Notes: generated by a model not told the origin, from the letters alone. Positions 55,330 to 64,000 are shown, counted from the stretch's first letter. The stretch: 64,000 nucleotides of DNA from Nitrospirota bacterium (GCA_016194305.1 JACQBW010000007.1:124001-188000); one strand, 5' to 3'. Numbers and translations are program-made.

Positions 55330-55887
55330 TTAAGGGATTTTGATCACGAAGGGTTCTACCCTCCTGAGTGTCTCATCCACGATATAACTGTTGCCGAGAT
55401 GCCTGACCTCTCCATCCATATTTTGGACATTTTTGGGATCGACGATAATCTCTCTGACTTCGTTAAGATGAACGGCCAGTCTGTCCAGGGCCCAGGTTGC
55501 AGGCCCTCCAACCGCATTTCCCTTCAAATCATAAAGGCTTCCCCAGGTCTGTTCGACAAATTGAGATCGGTCCGGCACCCAGCTGATCAGGGCCTTTTGA
55601 TGAATCAGTTTTTCTGCATATTTATCGCGGGCACTCAGGGCAAATATGGCGTGTTCCTCTTTCACCAGAAAAAAATCATAATCTCTGCGCCAGGCGGTAT
55701 TCACCCCTGCTTGAATCTGATCGATTGAAACGGTTTTGACCTCTGAGAGCTCTTTGTAATCAACCGCAGGGATGAGAAATTTAACCCCGATCCAGACAAA
55801 GGCGAGAAACAACAGAACCGGGAAAACCGTCCCTGTAAGCAGGGAAGAAAAACCTTTCGGAACATCAGGATTTTCCTCTTCTTGCAT
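55330..55887 (-). CDS. Rieske-like membrane protein lacking the iron-sulfur ligands
   Basis: A 185-residue protein with one N-terminal membrane helix (about 17-39) like a Rieske subunit. The soluble part follows the Rieske pattern: IFALSARDKYAEKL where box 1 (CTHxGC) should be, and FVEQTWGSLYDLKGNAVGGPATWAL where box 2 (CPCHGSxYD, then GPAxxxL) should be. All four ligands, two Cys and two His, are replaced, so no 2Fe-2S cluster can form. No cytochrome b gene is next to it. I infer descent from a Rieske protein; a structural role in a bc-type complex or a NirD-like use of the fold are possibilities. Confidence 0.7.
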   Translation of the reverse strand: MQEEENPDVPKGFSSLLTGTVFPVLLFLAFVWIGVKFLIPAVDYKELSEVKTVSIDQIQAGVNTAWRRDYDFFLVKEEHAIFALSARDKYAEKLIHQKALISWVPDRSQFVEQTWGSLYDLKGNAVGGPATWALDRLAVHLNEVREIIVDPKNVQNMDGEVRHLGNSYIVDETLRRVEPFVIKIP

Positions 55888-56013
55888 TCGCCCTGCACTC
55901 CCTTTGTTAAGTTTTTCAATATAAGGGAAATGTCGTCAGGATTCAATTCTTTTTTGCCTTGCATTGGAATACCGATCCACCTAGAATGAGCACTTTTAAA
56001 TTCGGAGGAGAGC

Positions 56014-57291
56014 ATGACTCGATCGCAAATACTCTTTGAAAAAGCCAAAAAGCTGATACCTGGCGGGGTAAACTCTCCAGTCCGGGCATTCAAAGCGGTG
56101 GGTGGAAATCCGTTATTTATCAAAAAAGCACAGGGATCAACCATAACTGATGAAGATGGAAATCGATACCTCGACTTCGTCCTATCATGGGGTCCGATGA
56201 TTTTGGGGCATTCACACCCCCTCATCCTGGATAAAATACGGAAAGGGCTGAATCATGGAACAAGCTTTGGAGCATCGACTTCGCTAGAGATTGATATGGC
56301 CGGGTTAATTCATCAGGCGATGCCATCTATCGAAATGGTCCGAATGGTCAGCTCCGGAACGGAAGCCGCGTTAAGTGCAATCCGGCTCGCCCGCGGATAT
56401 ACGGGAAGAAACAAAATATTAAAATTTGAAGGATGCTACCACGGCCATTCGGACTCACTACTTGTCAAGGCTGGTTCCGGAGCCGCGACGCTTGGGATTC
56501 CTGACAGCGCTGGAATTCCGAGAGATTTTGCAAAACATACCCTGACCGGCACCTATAATGATCTTGGATCGGTCAATCGTTTAGTCAAAAAATTTGGATC
56601 GGATCTGGCGGCCATTATCGTGGAACCCGTCGCAGGGAATATGGGACTCGTTCTCCCTTCAGAAGGCTTTCTGGAGGGGTTAAGGAAAATCTCCTCGCGA
56701 AATGGAAATCTCCTGATCTTTGATGAAGTCATCACGGGTTTCCGTCTTTCCTATGGCGGAGCCCAGGAATATTACGGGATCAGTCCCGACCTCACCTGTC
56801 TGGGAAAAATCATTGGAGGAGGATTGCCGGTCGGAGCTTATGGCGGCAAAAGAAAGATCATGTCCCATATTTCCCCCATGGGTGCTGTCTATCAGGCGGG
56901 AACGCTTTCGGGAAACCCTCTTGCCATGAGAGCCGGAATTGCCGCGCTTCAGCTCCTCAAGAAAAAGAAGCCTTATGATTCACTTGCAAAAAAGACTTCA
57001 TTTCTCGCCGAAGAAATTCGAAAAGCGGGTAAAAAAGAGAACATCGCACTTTCTGTTAACCAGATCGGTTCGCTCTTTACCCCCTTTTTCACTTCCCGAT
57101 CCGTTACCGACTATCCATCGGCAAAGAGCTCCGATACCCGTCGATATGGAAGGTTTTTCAACCTGATGCTTAAGGAAAGGATCTATCTCCCACCTTCACA
57201 GTTTGAAACTTCATTTCTTTCTACGGCCCATTCCGACAGAGATCTGGAAAAAACGATCCTTGCAGTCCGAAAGGTGTTTAAGAAACTTTAA
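56014..57291 (+). CDS. hemL: Glutamate-1-semialdehyde 2,1-aminomutase
   Basis: A 425-residue PLP enzyme of the C5 route to haem: converts glutamate-1-semialdehyde to 5-aminolevulinate. Visible are PGGVNSPVRAFKAVGG near the start, SSGTEAALSAIRLAR, the cofactor-binding FDEVITGFR and the Schiff-base Lys 265 in LGKIIGGGLPVGAYGG. GGAGGAG precedes the ATG. It stands alone between two divergent genes. Confidence 0.96.
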   Translation: MTRSQILFEKAKKLIPGGVNSPVRAFKAVGGNPLFIKKAQGSTITDEDGNRYLDFVLSWGPMILGHSHPLILDKIRKGLNHGTSFGASTSLEIDMAGLIHQAMPSIEMVRMVSSGTEAALSAIRLARGYTGRNKILKFEGCYHGHSDSLLVKAGSGAATLGIPDSAGIPRDFAKHTLTGTYNDLGSVNRLVKKFGSDLAAIIVEPVAGNMGLVLPSEGFLEGLRKISSRNGNLLIFDEVITGFRLSYGGAQEYYGISPDLTCLGKIIGGGLPVGAYGGKRKIMSHISPMGAVYQAGTLSGNPLAMRAGIAALQLLKKKKPYDSLAKKTSFLAEEIRKAGKKENIALSVNQIGSLFTPFFTSRSVTDYPSAKSSDTRRYGRFFNLMLKERIYLPPSQFETSFLSTAHSDRDLEKTILAVRKVFKKL

Positions 57292-57358
57292 AAATAAAGT
57301 GTTTCCAATTAAGATTTGACAATATTCTCTTAAATCTCTAAATTCTAAAAATAAATAT

Positions 57359-58087
57359 TTGAAATCGACGCGTTTAAAATGGGGAGAAAAAAACACGACA
57401 CGATTGAAACTTTTTTCATTGTCGCTCCTGCTGGCAATCGGCACTACGGCTTGTTCCCACGCCCTGCACATCACTAATCTTGATTCCTATGACACTCCTC
57501 CTTTGGTTCCCGCAGCTGATTCGATAAGAATCGGTGTGAAGTCACAAGATTTAGTCCATAAAGATAATTCGAGATATATCGTCGCGATCGTCCAGTCACT
57601 TCAAGATCAATCGGGCGGCATGATCAAACATGTCACCTTTCCGTTTGATCCATCTGTTCAAGAGGGTCAGGTCGATCTGTTGCTCGATATTTCAATTTTT
57701 CCTAAATATTCAGGAAGAAAGAGCAACTTCTTTATCAATTGGCCCGGATTCTTGATTTGGGCGCCGGCAATCTGGGGATATGGGTATCAGGCGGAAATCC
57801 AAACCCATGTCAATATCCAGGACTTAAGGACAAAAAACACCAAAGAAATGACTATTTCGACCAGCTTTTCCTTTAGAGAATCTGAAATGGATCGAACCTG
57901 GACTGAAATCGGCTGGCTTGAAGTAAGCTTGATTCCCTTCTTTAGCGGATTTTATTTTACTCAATACGACCCGGATGTCACAAAAGATTTTATCACGAAG
58001 GTCTCTCCAACCTATGGATTCTTTGTCACCAAAAAAATAATTGAAGCCATAACGGAAGTGAGGACCTATAAAAAACCAGATCTTTAA
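57359..58087 (+). CDS. Hypothetical lipoprotein
   Basis: A 242-residue protein with a lipobox (LLLAIGTTAC). The mature part includes NFFINWPGFLIWAPAIWGYGY and a beta-rich remainder. Two TTG starts are possible: 57359 as given, or 57404, which places the hydrophobic segment directly after MKLFS and gives a shorter, more typical lipoprotein signal; neither has a good ribosome site. No family recognised. The large peptidase-barrel gene follows, and its possible upstream start would overlap this gene. Confidence 0.7.
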   Translation: MKSTRLKWGEKNTTRLKLFSLSLLLAIGTTACSHALHITNLDSYDTPPLVPAADSIRIGVKSQDLVHKDNSRYIVAIVQSLQDQSGGMIKHVTFPFDPSVQEGQVDLLLDISIFPKYSGRKSNFFINWPGFLIWAPAIWGYGYQAEIQTHVNIQDLRTKNTKEMTISTSFSFRESEMDRTWTEIGWLEVSLIPFFSGFYFTQYDPDVTKDFITKVSPTYGFFVTKKIIEAITEVRTYKKPDL

Positions 58088-58211
58088 AAATCGCCTTTCC
58101 AGCGCTTTCCTGAAAGTAATAAAAAACGGGGGTTTCCAACTTAATTTTTGCGGAACACTTGTCCTTGTCTTCTCCCTGTTCGCAGGAGGCTGTGCTGTCA
58201 GTTTCAGGGGA

Positions 58212-61028
58212 GTGCAAAAATTGGATCCTTCGCTCAACTGGAAAACTCTGGGGACTGAACATTTCATCGTTTACTTTCATGACGGAGAAGAAGCTCAGGG
58301 AAGAAAAGCGGCCCAGTATGCCGAAGAGATCCAATTGCTCCTCGTTGAAAAACTAAAATGGCCTCCCGCCTCGGAAAAAACCCACATCGTCCTCCTGGAC
58401 TTTATTGATAGTCCTTATGGCGCCACGCTCCCCTTCCCTCACAATGCAATCTATATTGGTTTGACGCCTCCTTTCGGCAGTCCCGTTCCCTTTCTGGTGG
58501 GTTACGATAACTGGCTGAAGGAGGTCATTGCTCACGAGTATGTTCATGTCCTTCATCTGGATATGCATGAAGGCGTTTCAACCATTATTCGCAAGATCTT
58601 TGGACGTGAACCGTTTCCTGTCCTGGTATTTAACGGTGCATTTCCGAATTTAATCCAACCCGATTGGTTGATCGAGGGCTTGGCAACCTATGAGGAAAGT
58701 GCTCTGGGAGTCAGTGACCGGAGGGATAATCCCTACGCGGAGATGATTTTGAGAATGGCAGTTCTTGAAAATCATTTTCCGACCATCGATCAGGCGGGTG
58801 GAATGGAGAGCTGGCCCGGGAACCAGATTCAATACCTGTTTGGCGCCCGATTCTACGATTTCCTTTCGAAAAGATTTGGCGAGCAAGTTCTCATCAATTT
58901 AAGCAGGGAATATAGCAGCAAGGTTGGACCTTTTTTTGTCGATTCGACCGCAAGAATTATTCTCGGACAATCTTATTCCTCCCTTTGGAATCAGTGGAAA
59001 GATGAGATAACCGTTGCCGCTCTTAAGAAGAGAGCCTCCGTGGTCCAGGAAGGAATCACAAAAACTGACTCACTCACTCATCGAGGAGATTATACCCTGG
59101 GACCCAAAATGAGTCCGGACGGAAATTGGCTGGTTTATACGTCAATCAATGAAGATGAATTCCCTTCTCTACGACTTATCCAGATTCAGACGGGTCAGGA
59201 TCGCAAATTAATTTCCAGAAACCTCGGGTTCGAATCTTCTTGGTCCAGAGATGGAAAGAAGCTTGCCTTTTCTCAGCTGGAAATTTTCAATAACTATTCC
59301 GAATTGAGCGACCTCTACCTCTATGACATGAATAAGAGAAATCTCAGCCGCCTGACCTATGGCAAGAGATTCAGGGACCCTGATTTTAACCCCGATGGCA
59401 GGAGTTTGGTCGCCATTGAAAATCAGAAGGGCAGTACCCGAATTATTCTTTATCAGCTTGATTCGGGTCTCACCGAAACCGTTGACTGGACAGACCCTGA
59501 TACGGTATTGAGTCACCCGAGATGGTCTCCGGATGGAAAAACGATTGTTGCCTCAGGATGGAAAGGCGGCCTGACCGGTCTATTTCTTCTTCAAATGGAT
59601 CAAAAAAAAATGATTCCCCTTCTTCTGGACCGATATATGAATTTGACCCCCGCTTGGACACCTGACGCCAAAAACATTGTTTTTTCCAGTGACCGGGGGG
59701 GAATTTACGATCTCTATTCCTTAAACCTGGAATCCCGGACAATATCTCAATTGACACATCTCCTGGGCGGAGCTTTCACCCCTGAAGTGTCCCCTGATGG
59801 AAAAGGAATCATTTTTTCCGGGTACCATAGTCACGGATTTGACCTTTTTAGAATGAACTGGCCGTCAACCGTAGACCGGAGTCTTGTTAGTTCTGTTCCG
59901 GAAGAACAAATCGCTCTCGAAGACCCGAAACTCCCTGTTAACGCCCTCTCGGAAACCTATTCTTCATGGCCCACCGTTCTGCCCCGATTCTGGATGCCAC
60001 TTGCCGGTGGAGACGAATCAGGCCTTCAACTGGGGGGAATGACCGCCGGCACAGATATCCTGGGCCGGCATCGTTACGATGCACTTTTGTTATATGGTCT
60101 TTCCTCAGGCCGGCCCGCCGGTTCATTTCAATACGACAACAACGCTTTCTACCCAACTTTGCACTTCGGGATGGACTTTCTGCCACTTGTGTACCCCAAC
60201 CTGTTATTAAATTCCCAAGGAAAGGAATTGGACTATTGGGAAAATAGATTTCGAACAGAATTGGACATTTCCTATACCTGGAACCGGGTAGCGAAGGTCA
60301 ATCTCTTAAAAGGAGGGTATATTTATGAATCCTTTTCATCCCTTTCAACCGTTCCACAGGTCGGTCCTCAGCCTCAAACCGGTTCGTTGCGGGGACTCCA
60401 TCTAACTTATTTATTAAATACATCAAAAGAATTTGGATTTTCGATCAGCCCGGAAAAAGGTCGTAAAATTCAAATTCACTCTGCCTGGTTTACAGACCGG
60501 CTCGGAAGTGACTTCAATCAAAACCGATTCGTCGCTTCGTGGCATGAATATATTCCGTTCTTCTTTGATCATCAACTCGTTGCGGCCCGGCTCACTGCCG
60601 CTTCTTCAACGGGGGATCCCCTTGTACAGCGGGCGTTTCAGGTCGGTGGCCCCGATTTTATGGAGGAAACCATTGTTCCGGAACAGAGTGACTTTTTTCT
60701 CAGAGGCTATTCCATACGGCTTCTTAGAGGAAACAAAGCCGCCATAGGTTCATTGGAATACCGATTTCCCATTTATAACATCGAACAGGGTTACCGGTCA
60801 TGGCCCTTCTTCTTCAAACGAGTACACGGTGCTCTCTTTTTTGATATCGGAAACGCCTGGGATCAGGATACTGCCTTACCTGATTTTAGAAGGGGGTTTG
60901 GAGCCGAATTCAAGACGGATATGCTTTTTTCTTACCTGCTACCTCTCAGACTTCGCCTGGGTGTCGGAAGAGGCGTCGATACCCAGGGGGTCACTCAATT
61001 TTATTTTATGACCGGAAACAGTTTTTAG
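58212..61028 (+). CDS. HExxH peptidase / TolB-propeller / Omp85-type barrel protein
   Basis: A protein of at least 938 residues. From the N-terminus: a peptidase-MA-like domain with IAHEYVHVLHLD (His 108, Glu 109, His 112) and the third ligand Glu 155 in WLIEGLATYEES; a TolB-type beta-propeller (about 290-590; repeats such as MSPDGNWLVYTS, PRWSPDGKTIVASG, FTPEVSPDGKGIIFSG); and a C-terminal surface-antigen/Omp85-like barrel (about 640-938, GSLEYRFPIYN, GALFFDIGNAWD). The GTG at 58212 has no signal peptide before it, but the open frame upstream encodes one with a lipobox (FAGGC). The true start is therefore probably earlier, perhaps at a non-standard codon near 58068. It would be an outer-membrane metallopeptidase. 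Confidence 0.85.
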   Translation: MQKLDPSLNWKTLGTEHFIVYFHDGEEAQGRKAAQYAEEIQLLLVEKLKWPPASEKTHIVLLDFIDSPYGATLPFPHNAIYIGLTPPFGSPVPFLVGYDNWLKEVIAHEYVHVLHLDMHEGVSTIIRKIFGREPFPVLVFNGAFPNLIQPDWLIEGLATYEESALGVSDRRDNPYAEMILRMAVLENHFPTIDQAGGMESWPGNQIQYLFGARFYDFLSKRFGEQVLINLSREYSSKVGPFFVDSTARIILGQSYSSLWNQWKDEITVAALKKRASVVQEGITKTDSLTHRGDYTLGPKMSPDGNWLVYTSINEDEFPSLRLIQIQTGQDRKLISRNLGFESSWSRDGKKLAFSQLEIFNNYSELSDLYLYDMNKRNLSRLTYGKRFRDPDFNPDGRSLVAIENQKGSTRIILYQLDSGLTETVDWTDPDTVLSHPRWSPDGKTIVASGWKGGLTGLFLLQMDQKKMIPLLLDRYMNLTPAWTPDAKNIVFSSDRGGIYDLYSLNLESRTISQLTHLLGGAFTPEVSPDGKGIIFSGYHSHGFDLFRMNWPSTVDRSLVSSVPEEQIALEDPKLPVNALSETYSSWPTVLPRFWMPLAGGDESGLQLGGMTAGTDILGRHRYDALLLYGLSSGRPAGSFQYDNNAFYPTLHFGMDFLPLVYPNLLLNSQGKELDYWENRFRTELDISYTWNRVAKVNLLKGGYIYESFSSLSTVPQVGPQPQTGSLRGLHLTYLLNTSKEFGFSISPEKGRKIQIHSAWFTDRLGSDFNQNRFVASWHEYIPFFFDHQLVAARLTAASSTGDPLVQRAFQVGGPDFMEETIVPEQSDFFLRGYSIRLLRGNKAAIGSLEYRFPIYNIEQGYRSWPFFFKRVHGALFFDIGNAWDQDTALPDFRRGFGAEFKTDMLFSYLLPLRLRLGVGRGVDTQGVTQFYFMTGNSF

Positions 61029-61076
61029 GCTTAGATGGCCTCGTTTCATCGTTCCGGATTAGACTCAATCCATTGT

Positions 61077-61907
61077 TCACTCAATATTCAAGTCAGTCAA
61101 GACTGCCTGAAGCGGAATAACGTCCATCGCGTCATTCCGAAAATCCACCCCTTCCATTGAAAATTTGGCAAAACCGGACATTTTAGCCTTGAACGTAAAA
61201 ATAGCCAAAACACCTGAACCCGTTATTCCACTGACTTGTCCCACCCGCGTAAGACCGATGATAATCCGACCTTGTTCAGGTTGATTCGAATTGAGAAATA
61301 AGACCTGTTGGTGATCTTGGGACAGGAAATTGCCTTGCAACACTTTTACCAATTCCAGCAAATTAGGATTATACATCAGGTAAAACGGGGCGGAAAAGAG
61401 TCTTTCGACCTGATTAATGGCAATGGTCAGAAAAACCTGCTCTCCCACGTGGATGAGGCTCGAAGAGGGTGTCCCGACGATTAAAGAAGGGGCTGGATTG
61501 GGAGTAGTCGCGTTTCCATCTGAATGAGTGACCGAATCCGAAGTTGTCGCGTTATTTTGGAAGGTCACTGTCGATTGGGGAGAAAGTTTGGTGAATATGT
61601 CTTTGCGGTCTTCTTTTCTTTCGCTGCCTGAAATAGGAGGCGGGGGCGGGGCGGAATTGTCAGCTTCCGGGCTTTCTTCTTCTTTCAGGTTCAGGGATTC
61701 CGTCTGATGGGAAGGGCGATTGTCCCTGGGACTATTTCGATCCGAATTCAATCCTTGGCTTGACGGTTTTTTCCCGGACGTTGAATCGAGTTGTTTTTCA
61801 ATCCGATTGCTCAGATGATCATACGCCTCCTCATTTGCCGCCGCACAACCTATGATCGGTAATAGAAGCAACCAAAAAGAAACGTTCCAAAATTTCTTTG
61901 TCATCAA
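61077..61907 (-). CDS. Cohesin-domain lipoprotein (second)
   Basis: A 276-residue lipoprotein with lipobox LLLPIIGCAA (Cys about 21). A long Ser/Pro/Asn-rich low-complexity linker (about 28-145, including APPPPPISGS) leads to a C-terminal cohesin-like domain (about 150-276): VGEQVFLTIAINQVERLFSA, NPNLLELVKVLQGNFL, and GSGVLAIFTFKAKMSG, the pattern of type I-like cohesins. It begins four bases after the first cohesin lipoprotein. The linker would hold the domain away from the membrane to bind a dockerin partner. Confidence 0.8.
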   Translation of the reverse strand: MMTKKFWNVSFWLLLLPIIGCAAANEEAYDHLSNRIEKQLDSTSGKKPSSQGLNSDRNSPRDNRPSHQTESLNLKEEESPEADNSAPPPPPISGSERKEDRKDIFTKLSPQSTVTFQNNATTSDSVTHSDGNATTPNPAPSLIVGTPSSSLIHVGEQVFLTIAINQVERLFSAPFYLMYNPNLLELVKVLQGNFLSQDHQQVLFLNSNQPEQGRIIIGLTRVGQVSGITGSGVLAIFTFKAKMSGFAKFSMEGVDFRNDAMDVIPLQAVLTDLNIE

Positions 61908-61911
61908 TGAA

Positions 61912-62550
61912 TCAGGAACCCATCAATTCGCCAGTAACCCAGGTCAAGGGAGGAAGAGGAGCAGGAGGAGCAGGAGGTGGAGTCGGAGCAAGAAGATTAT
62001 TAATTTCGAAATTTGGATTACTGCTTCCGATAGCAATAGCCTTAAAGGTCAGCTGGATCATAACGCCGCTTCCTTTAACTCCCGCTCCATTCTGTTGAGT
62101 AACACCAACCACGAGGCGATTATTGGTATTAGATTGGAGTGCGGCAAGATAATTCACCTTAACACCGCCATTGTCTTCAAAAAAAGTTCCCGGAGCAAAT
62201 GAAACAAAAGTGACCAGGCTGGGGTTAAATACCAGATCAAAGGCTGCCGCCGAAGAAAGACTCGATAAATTAGTGACCTCCACATCCAGAGTAATCGTAT
62301 CCCCTTGAACTGACTTTTTGGTCACGCTAATCAAATTGCTGGTGACATTCGTAGAAGAGGGTAAAAAATCCGGAGTAATGCTTGTACTGACGGGTGCTCC
62401 GGCACCGCCGCCCCCTCCGCTGCTTCCGCCGCAGGCTGAAAAAATCAGAACAAGGGTGCAAATCAAGGCCAGGGATAAGAGCCCCCGAGTCCTCCTGATC
62501 ATCGTTTGAAAAATTGCCAGTGTAAATTTTGCAATTGTCATATTTTCCAT
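61912..62550 (-). CDS. Cohesin-domain lipoprotein (first)
   Basis: A 212-residue lipoprotein. After the signal peptide (LALICTLVLIFSACGG, lipobox Cys about 39) a short Gly/Ser/Ala linker leads to a cohesin-like domain (about 70-190): VQGDTITLDVEVTNLSSLSS, AAAFDLVFNPSLVTFVSFAPG and GSGVMIQLTFKAIAIG. The C-terminus carries a Pro-rich stretch. Its ATG overlaps the stop of the dockerin gene by one base. The GSGV and Leu/Phe strand patterns are shared with the second cohesin lipoprotein. Confidence 0.8.
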   Translation of the reverse strand: MENMTIAKFTLAIFQTMIRRTRGLLSLALICTLVLIFSACGGSSGGGGGAGAPVSTSITPDFLPSSTNVTSNLISVTKKSVQGDTITLDVEVTNLSSLSSAAAFDLVFNPSLVTFVSFAPGTFFEDNGGVKVNYLAALQSNTNNRLVVGVTQQNGAGVKGSGVMIQLTFKAIAIGSSNPNFEINNLLAPTPPPAPPAPLPPLTWVTGELMGS

Positions 62551-64000
62551 TATTGAACCTTTCCAAAATTAATTGCCATAATCGTCAAATCTTTTCCGTC
62601 CACAATCCCGTCGTTATTCAAATCCGTCAGAGCATTCCAATTGGTTTTTGAAGGATCAGACCCAAAGGCACGTCCGAGTTCCTCCAGATCATATCCGTCA
62701 ATTCGGTTAGCCGATGCGGGAATAAGCATGCTGACATTTCCTGCATCCCCGAGTATCGCAGACCTCGTCACAAAAGCGGCGTCGACTCCGCAAACCTTGT
62801 TGCCTGTCGTTGAGACGCAGAATCGATAATGATAGAAAGTATTTGCTAACAGGCCATTTACATCCTGATGAAAGTCGAGGGGAGTGTTTCCGGAAATAAT
62901 CTGACTCGTGGTATTTGTACCGTAGGTCTGGTCTGTGCCGAATTCAAACCATGCGGTTCCAGAATTCCCGTTGGCATTGCCAACCCCGGAAAAATTGGCG
63001 GAGTTTGTGGTCAAAAGCGTTACGGGACCTGACGTCGCATTCGCCAGGAGGGTATAGACTTCAGTCCGGACACTTTCCTCATTTCCCGCTTTATCCGTGG
63101 AAAAAAACTTGAGGGTGGTATCGGCCATAATCGATATCGGTCCTGTATAGAGAAGCGATGTCACCGTCGGAATTGAACCATCTGTCGTAAAATAGGTTTC
63201 AGAACAGCCGGAATTGTTATCTGAACAGGCGAGACTCACTGTTTGACTTGTCCCATAACTTCCTCCCGGCGGGGAAGCCAAGGTCGCAGGAACAACAGAA
63301 TCAATGATATAAGTCTGTGTCTTAACCGGTTCTAAATTTCCAGCGACATCTTTTGAAAAGAATTTTAGTGTCGTATTTGACGATATGAGAATGGGAGTTG
63401 TATAGACGGCTGACGATGTCGTTGGAATCGTTCCATTCGTCGTGTAGTAAGTTGCCGCACAACTGGAAAACTTGATGGTACACATTAAACTGACGCTCTG
63501 CGGTGTGCGATAGGCCCCGGCCGAAGGATTCGCAGCGGTAATCAGGCCGTCGACTGAAAAGGCCGCCGGCAGGCTGATAGAGAGCCCGCCTCCTGCCACA
63601 GGATTCGTCACCGTGACATTATAAGTTCCCACTTGCAGAGAGGTATTGAGCCAGTAAATGGAAATCCTGCTGCTGGAAAGGTAAACAAAAGGATGCGCTG
63701 CCGTAGCCGGTACCGTTGAAGTAACGGCCGTTCCAGTCAGCGTTCCGACTGAAATGGTCGCTCCGGGCACAAAGTTTGTCCCTGATATCGTTAAGGCACT
63801 GCTTGGCGTTATTCCATAGGTTGCACTGGATGGACTCACCCCGGTCAGGGTTGGTTGCGGAATGACTACCGCAAAAGCCGATGCCAGGATTTCAGAAAGT
63901 CCGCCGCCCGCCGCGGGATTCGTCACCGTCACGGGATAAGCCCCCGGTAAGAGAGAGGTGTTTGCCCAGTAGAAGGAGAGTTTACTGCTGGAAAGATAAA
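62550..64000 (-). CDS. Surface protein with IPT/TIG and chitobiase-like repeats and C-terminal dockerin (partial)
   Basis: The frame is open to the window edge, so the N-terminus lies outside. Visible in order: at least two IPT/TIG-type repeats (SSSRISIYWLNTSLQVGTYN, VTVTNPVAGGGLSISL), two chitobiase C-terminal-like repeats (AGAYRTPQSVSLMC, YTTNGTIPTTSSAVYT, GSYGTSQTVSLACSD), a fibronectin-like stretch, and a C-terminal dockerin-like module with NRIDGYDLEELGRAFGS and LNNDGIVDGKDLTIMAINFG, the second a clear F-hand repeat with calcium ligands. The stop overlaps the first cohesin lipoprotein by one base, so dockerin and cohesins are made together. Confidence 0.8.
   Translation of the reverse strand, partial: YLSSSKLSFYWANTSLLPGAYPVTVTNPAAGGGLSEILASAFAVVIPQPTLTGVSPSSATYGITPSSALTISGTNFVPGATISVGTLTGTAVTSTVPATAAHPFVYLSSSRISIYWLNTSLQVGTYNVTVTNPVAGGGLSISLPAAFSVDGLITAANPSAGAYRTPQSVSLMCTIKFSSCAATYYTTNGTIPTTSSAVYTTPILISSNTTLKFFSKDVAGNLEPVKTQTYIIDSVVPATLASPPGGSYGTSQTVSLACSDNNSGCSETYFTTDGSIPTVTSLLYTGPISIMADTTLKFFSTDKAGNEESVRTEVYTLLANATSGPVTLLTTNSANFSGVGNANGNSGTAWFEFGTDQTYGTNTTSQIISGNTPLDFHQDVNGLLANTFYHYRFCVSTTGNKVCGVDAAFVTRSAILGDAGNVSMLIPASANRIDGYDLEELGRAFGSDPSKTNWNALTDLNNDGIVDGKDLTIMAINFGKVQ

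Noticed and set aside
1-64000. CRISPR arrays
   Set aside because: No series of regularly spaced direct repeats was seen, and no cas genes are present.

Overview
The window looks like the chromosome of a Gram-negative, motile, diderm bacterium of moderate G+C. It has Tat export, outer-membrane beta-barrels, many lipoproteins, c-di-GMP signalling and several NtrC-type two-component systems. The pair of proteins resembling CO dehydrogenase beta / acetyl-CoA synthase epsilon subunits at 16.9-18.8 kb, and the mix of electron-transfer and surface proteins, make me think of the Nitrospirota or a neighbouring phylum. That placement is an inference from gene content; no rRNA is present to test it.

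Layout. 0-7.7 kb is ordinary chromosome: tRNA-Ser(GGA), a copper export pair (copA-copZ), tRNA-Ser(CGA) with a 64-bp duplication at its 3' end, tadA, a PilZ protein beside a motA-motB stator pair, and a flavoprotein. 7.7-26.35 kb looks like an accessory island: it ends at an intact tRNA-Arg(ACG), and two copies of the 3' half of that tRNA lie at 7.71 and 11.19 kb, as expected of old integration sites. It holds a zinc-binding CZB protein, several unrecognised AT-rich genes, a VOC protein, an IS110-family insertion sequence, a cupredoxin-like protein and a haem-motif outer-membrane protein, a triplet of oxidoreductase accessory-like genes, a two-component system, and a pseudopilin/GGDEF-EAL operon. 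No integrase was seen.

26.5-43.3 kb is almost entirely on the minus strand and is largely housekeeping: two more tRNA-Ser genes next to serS, an aldehyde dehydrogenase, erpA, a solitary nuoF-like gene, a PAS/sigma-54 activator, mdh, a LysM protein, a cyclophilin, tatA-tatC, rimI-tsaB, a lipoprotein, radA, a patatin, a VOC protein and a DUF507 protein. All four tRNA-Ser isoacceptors seen here (GGA, CGA, TGA, GCT) together read all six serine codons.

43.3-51.6 kb runs on the plus strand: a histidine kinase/NtrC pair overlaps a coiled-coil gene broken by one in-frame stop, followed by a TPR lipoprotein, an outer-membrane barrel, a glutamine amidotransferase-like hydrolase, and a hybrid kinase whose receiver domain is cut by a 5-bp repeat expansion. 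51.6-64 kb contains a catalytic/non-catalytic M16 peptidase pair, gph, a Rieske-like protein that has lost every cluster ligand, hemL, a lipoprotein, a large HExxH-peptidase/TolB-propeller/Omp85-barrel protein, and at the right edge an operon of one dockerin-bearing surface protein and two cohesin-like lipoproteins. The last operon is the strongest candidate for an under-described system: a possible small cohesin-dockerin assembly at the cell surface.
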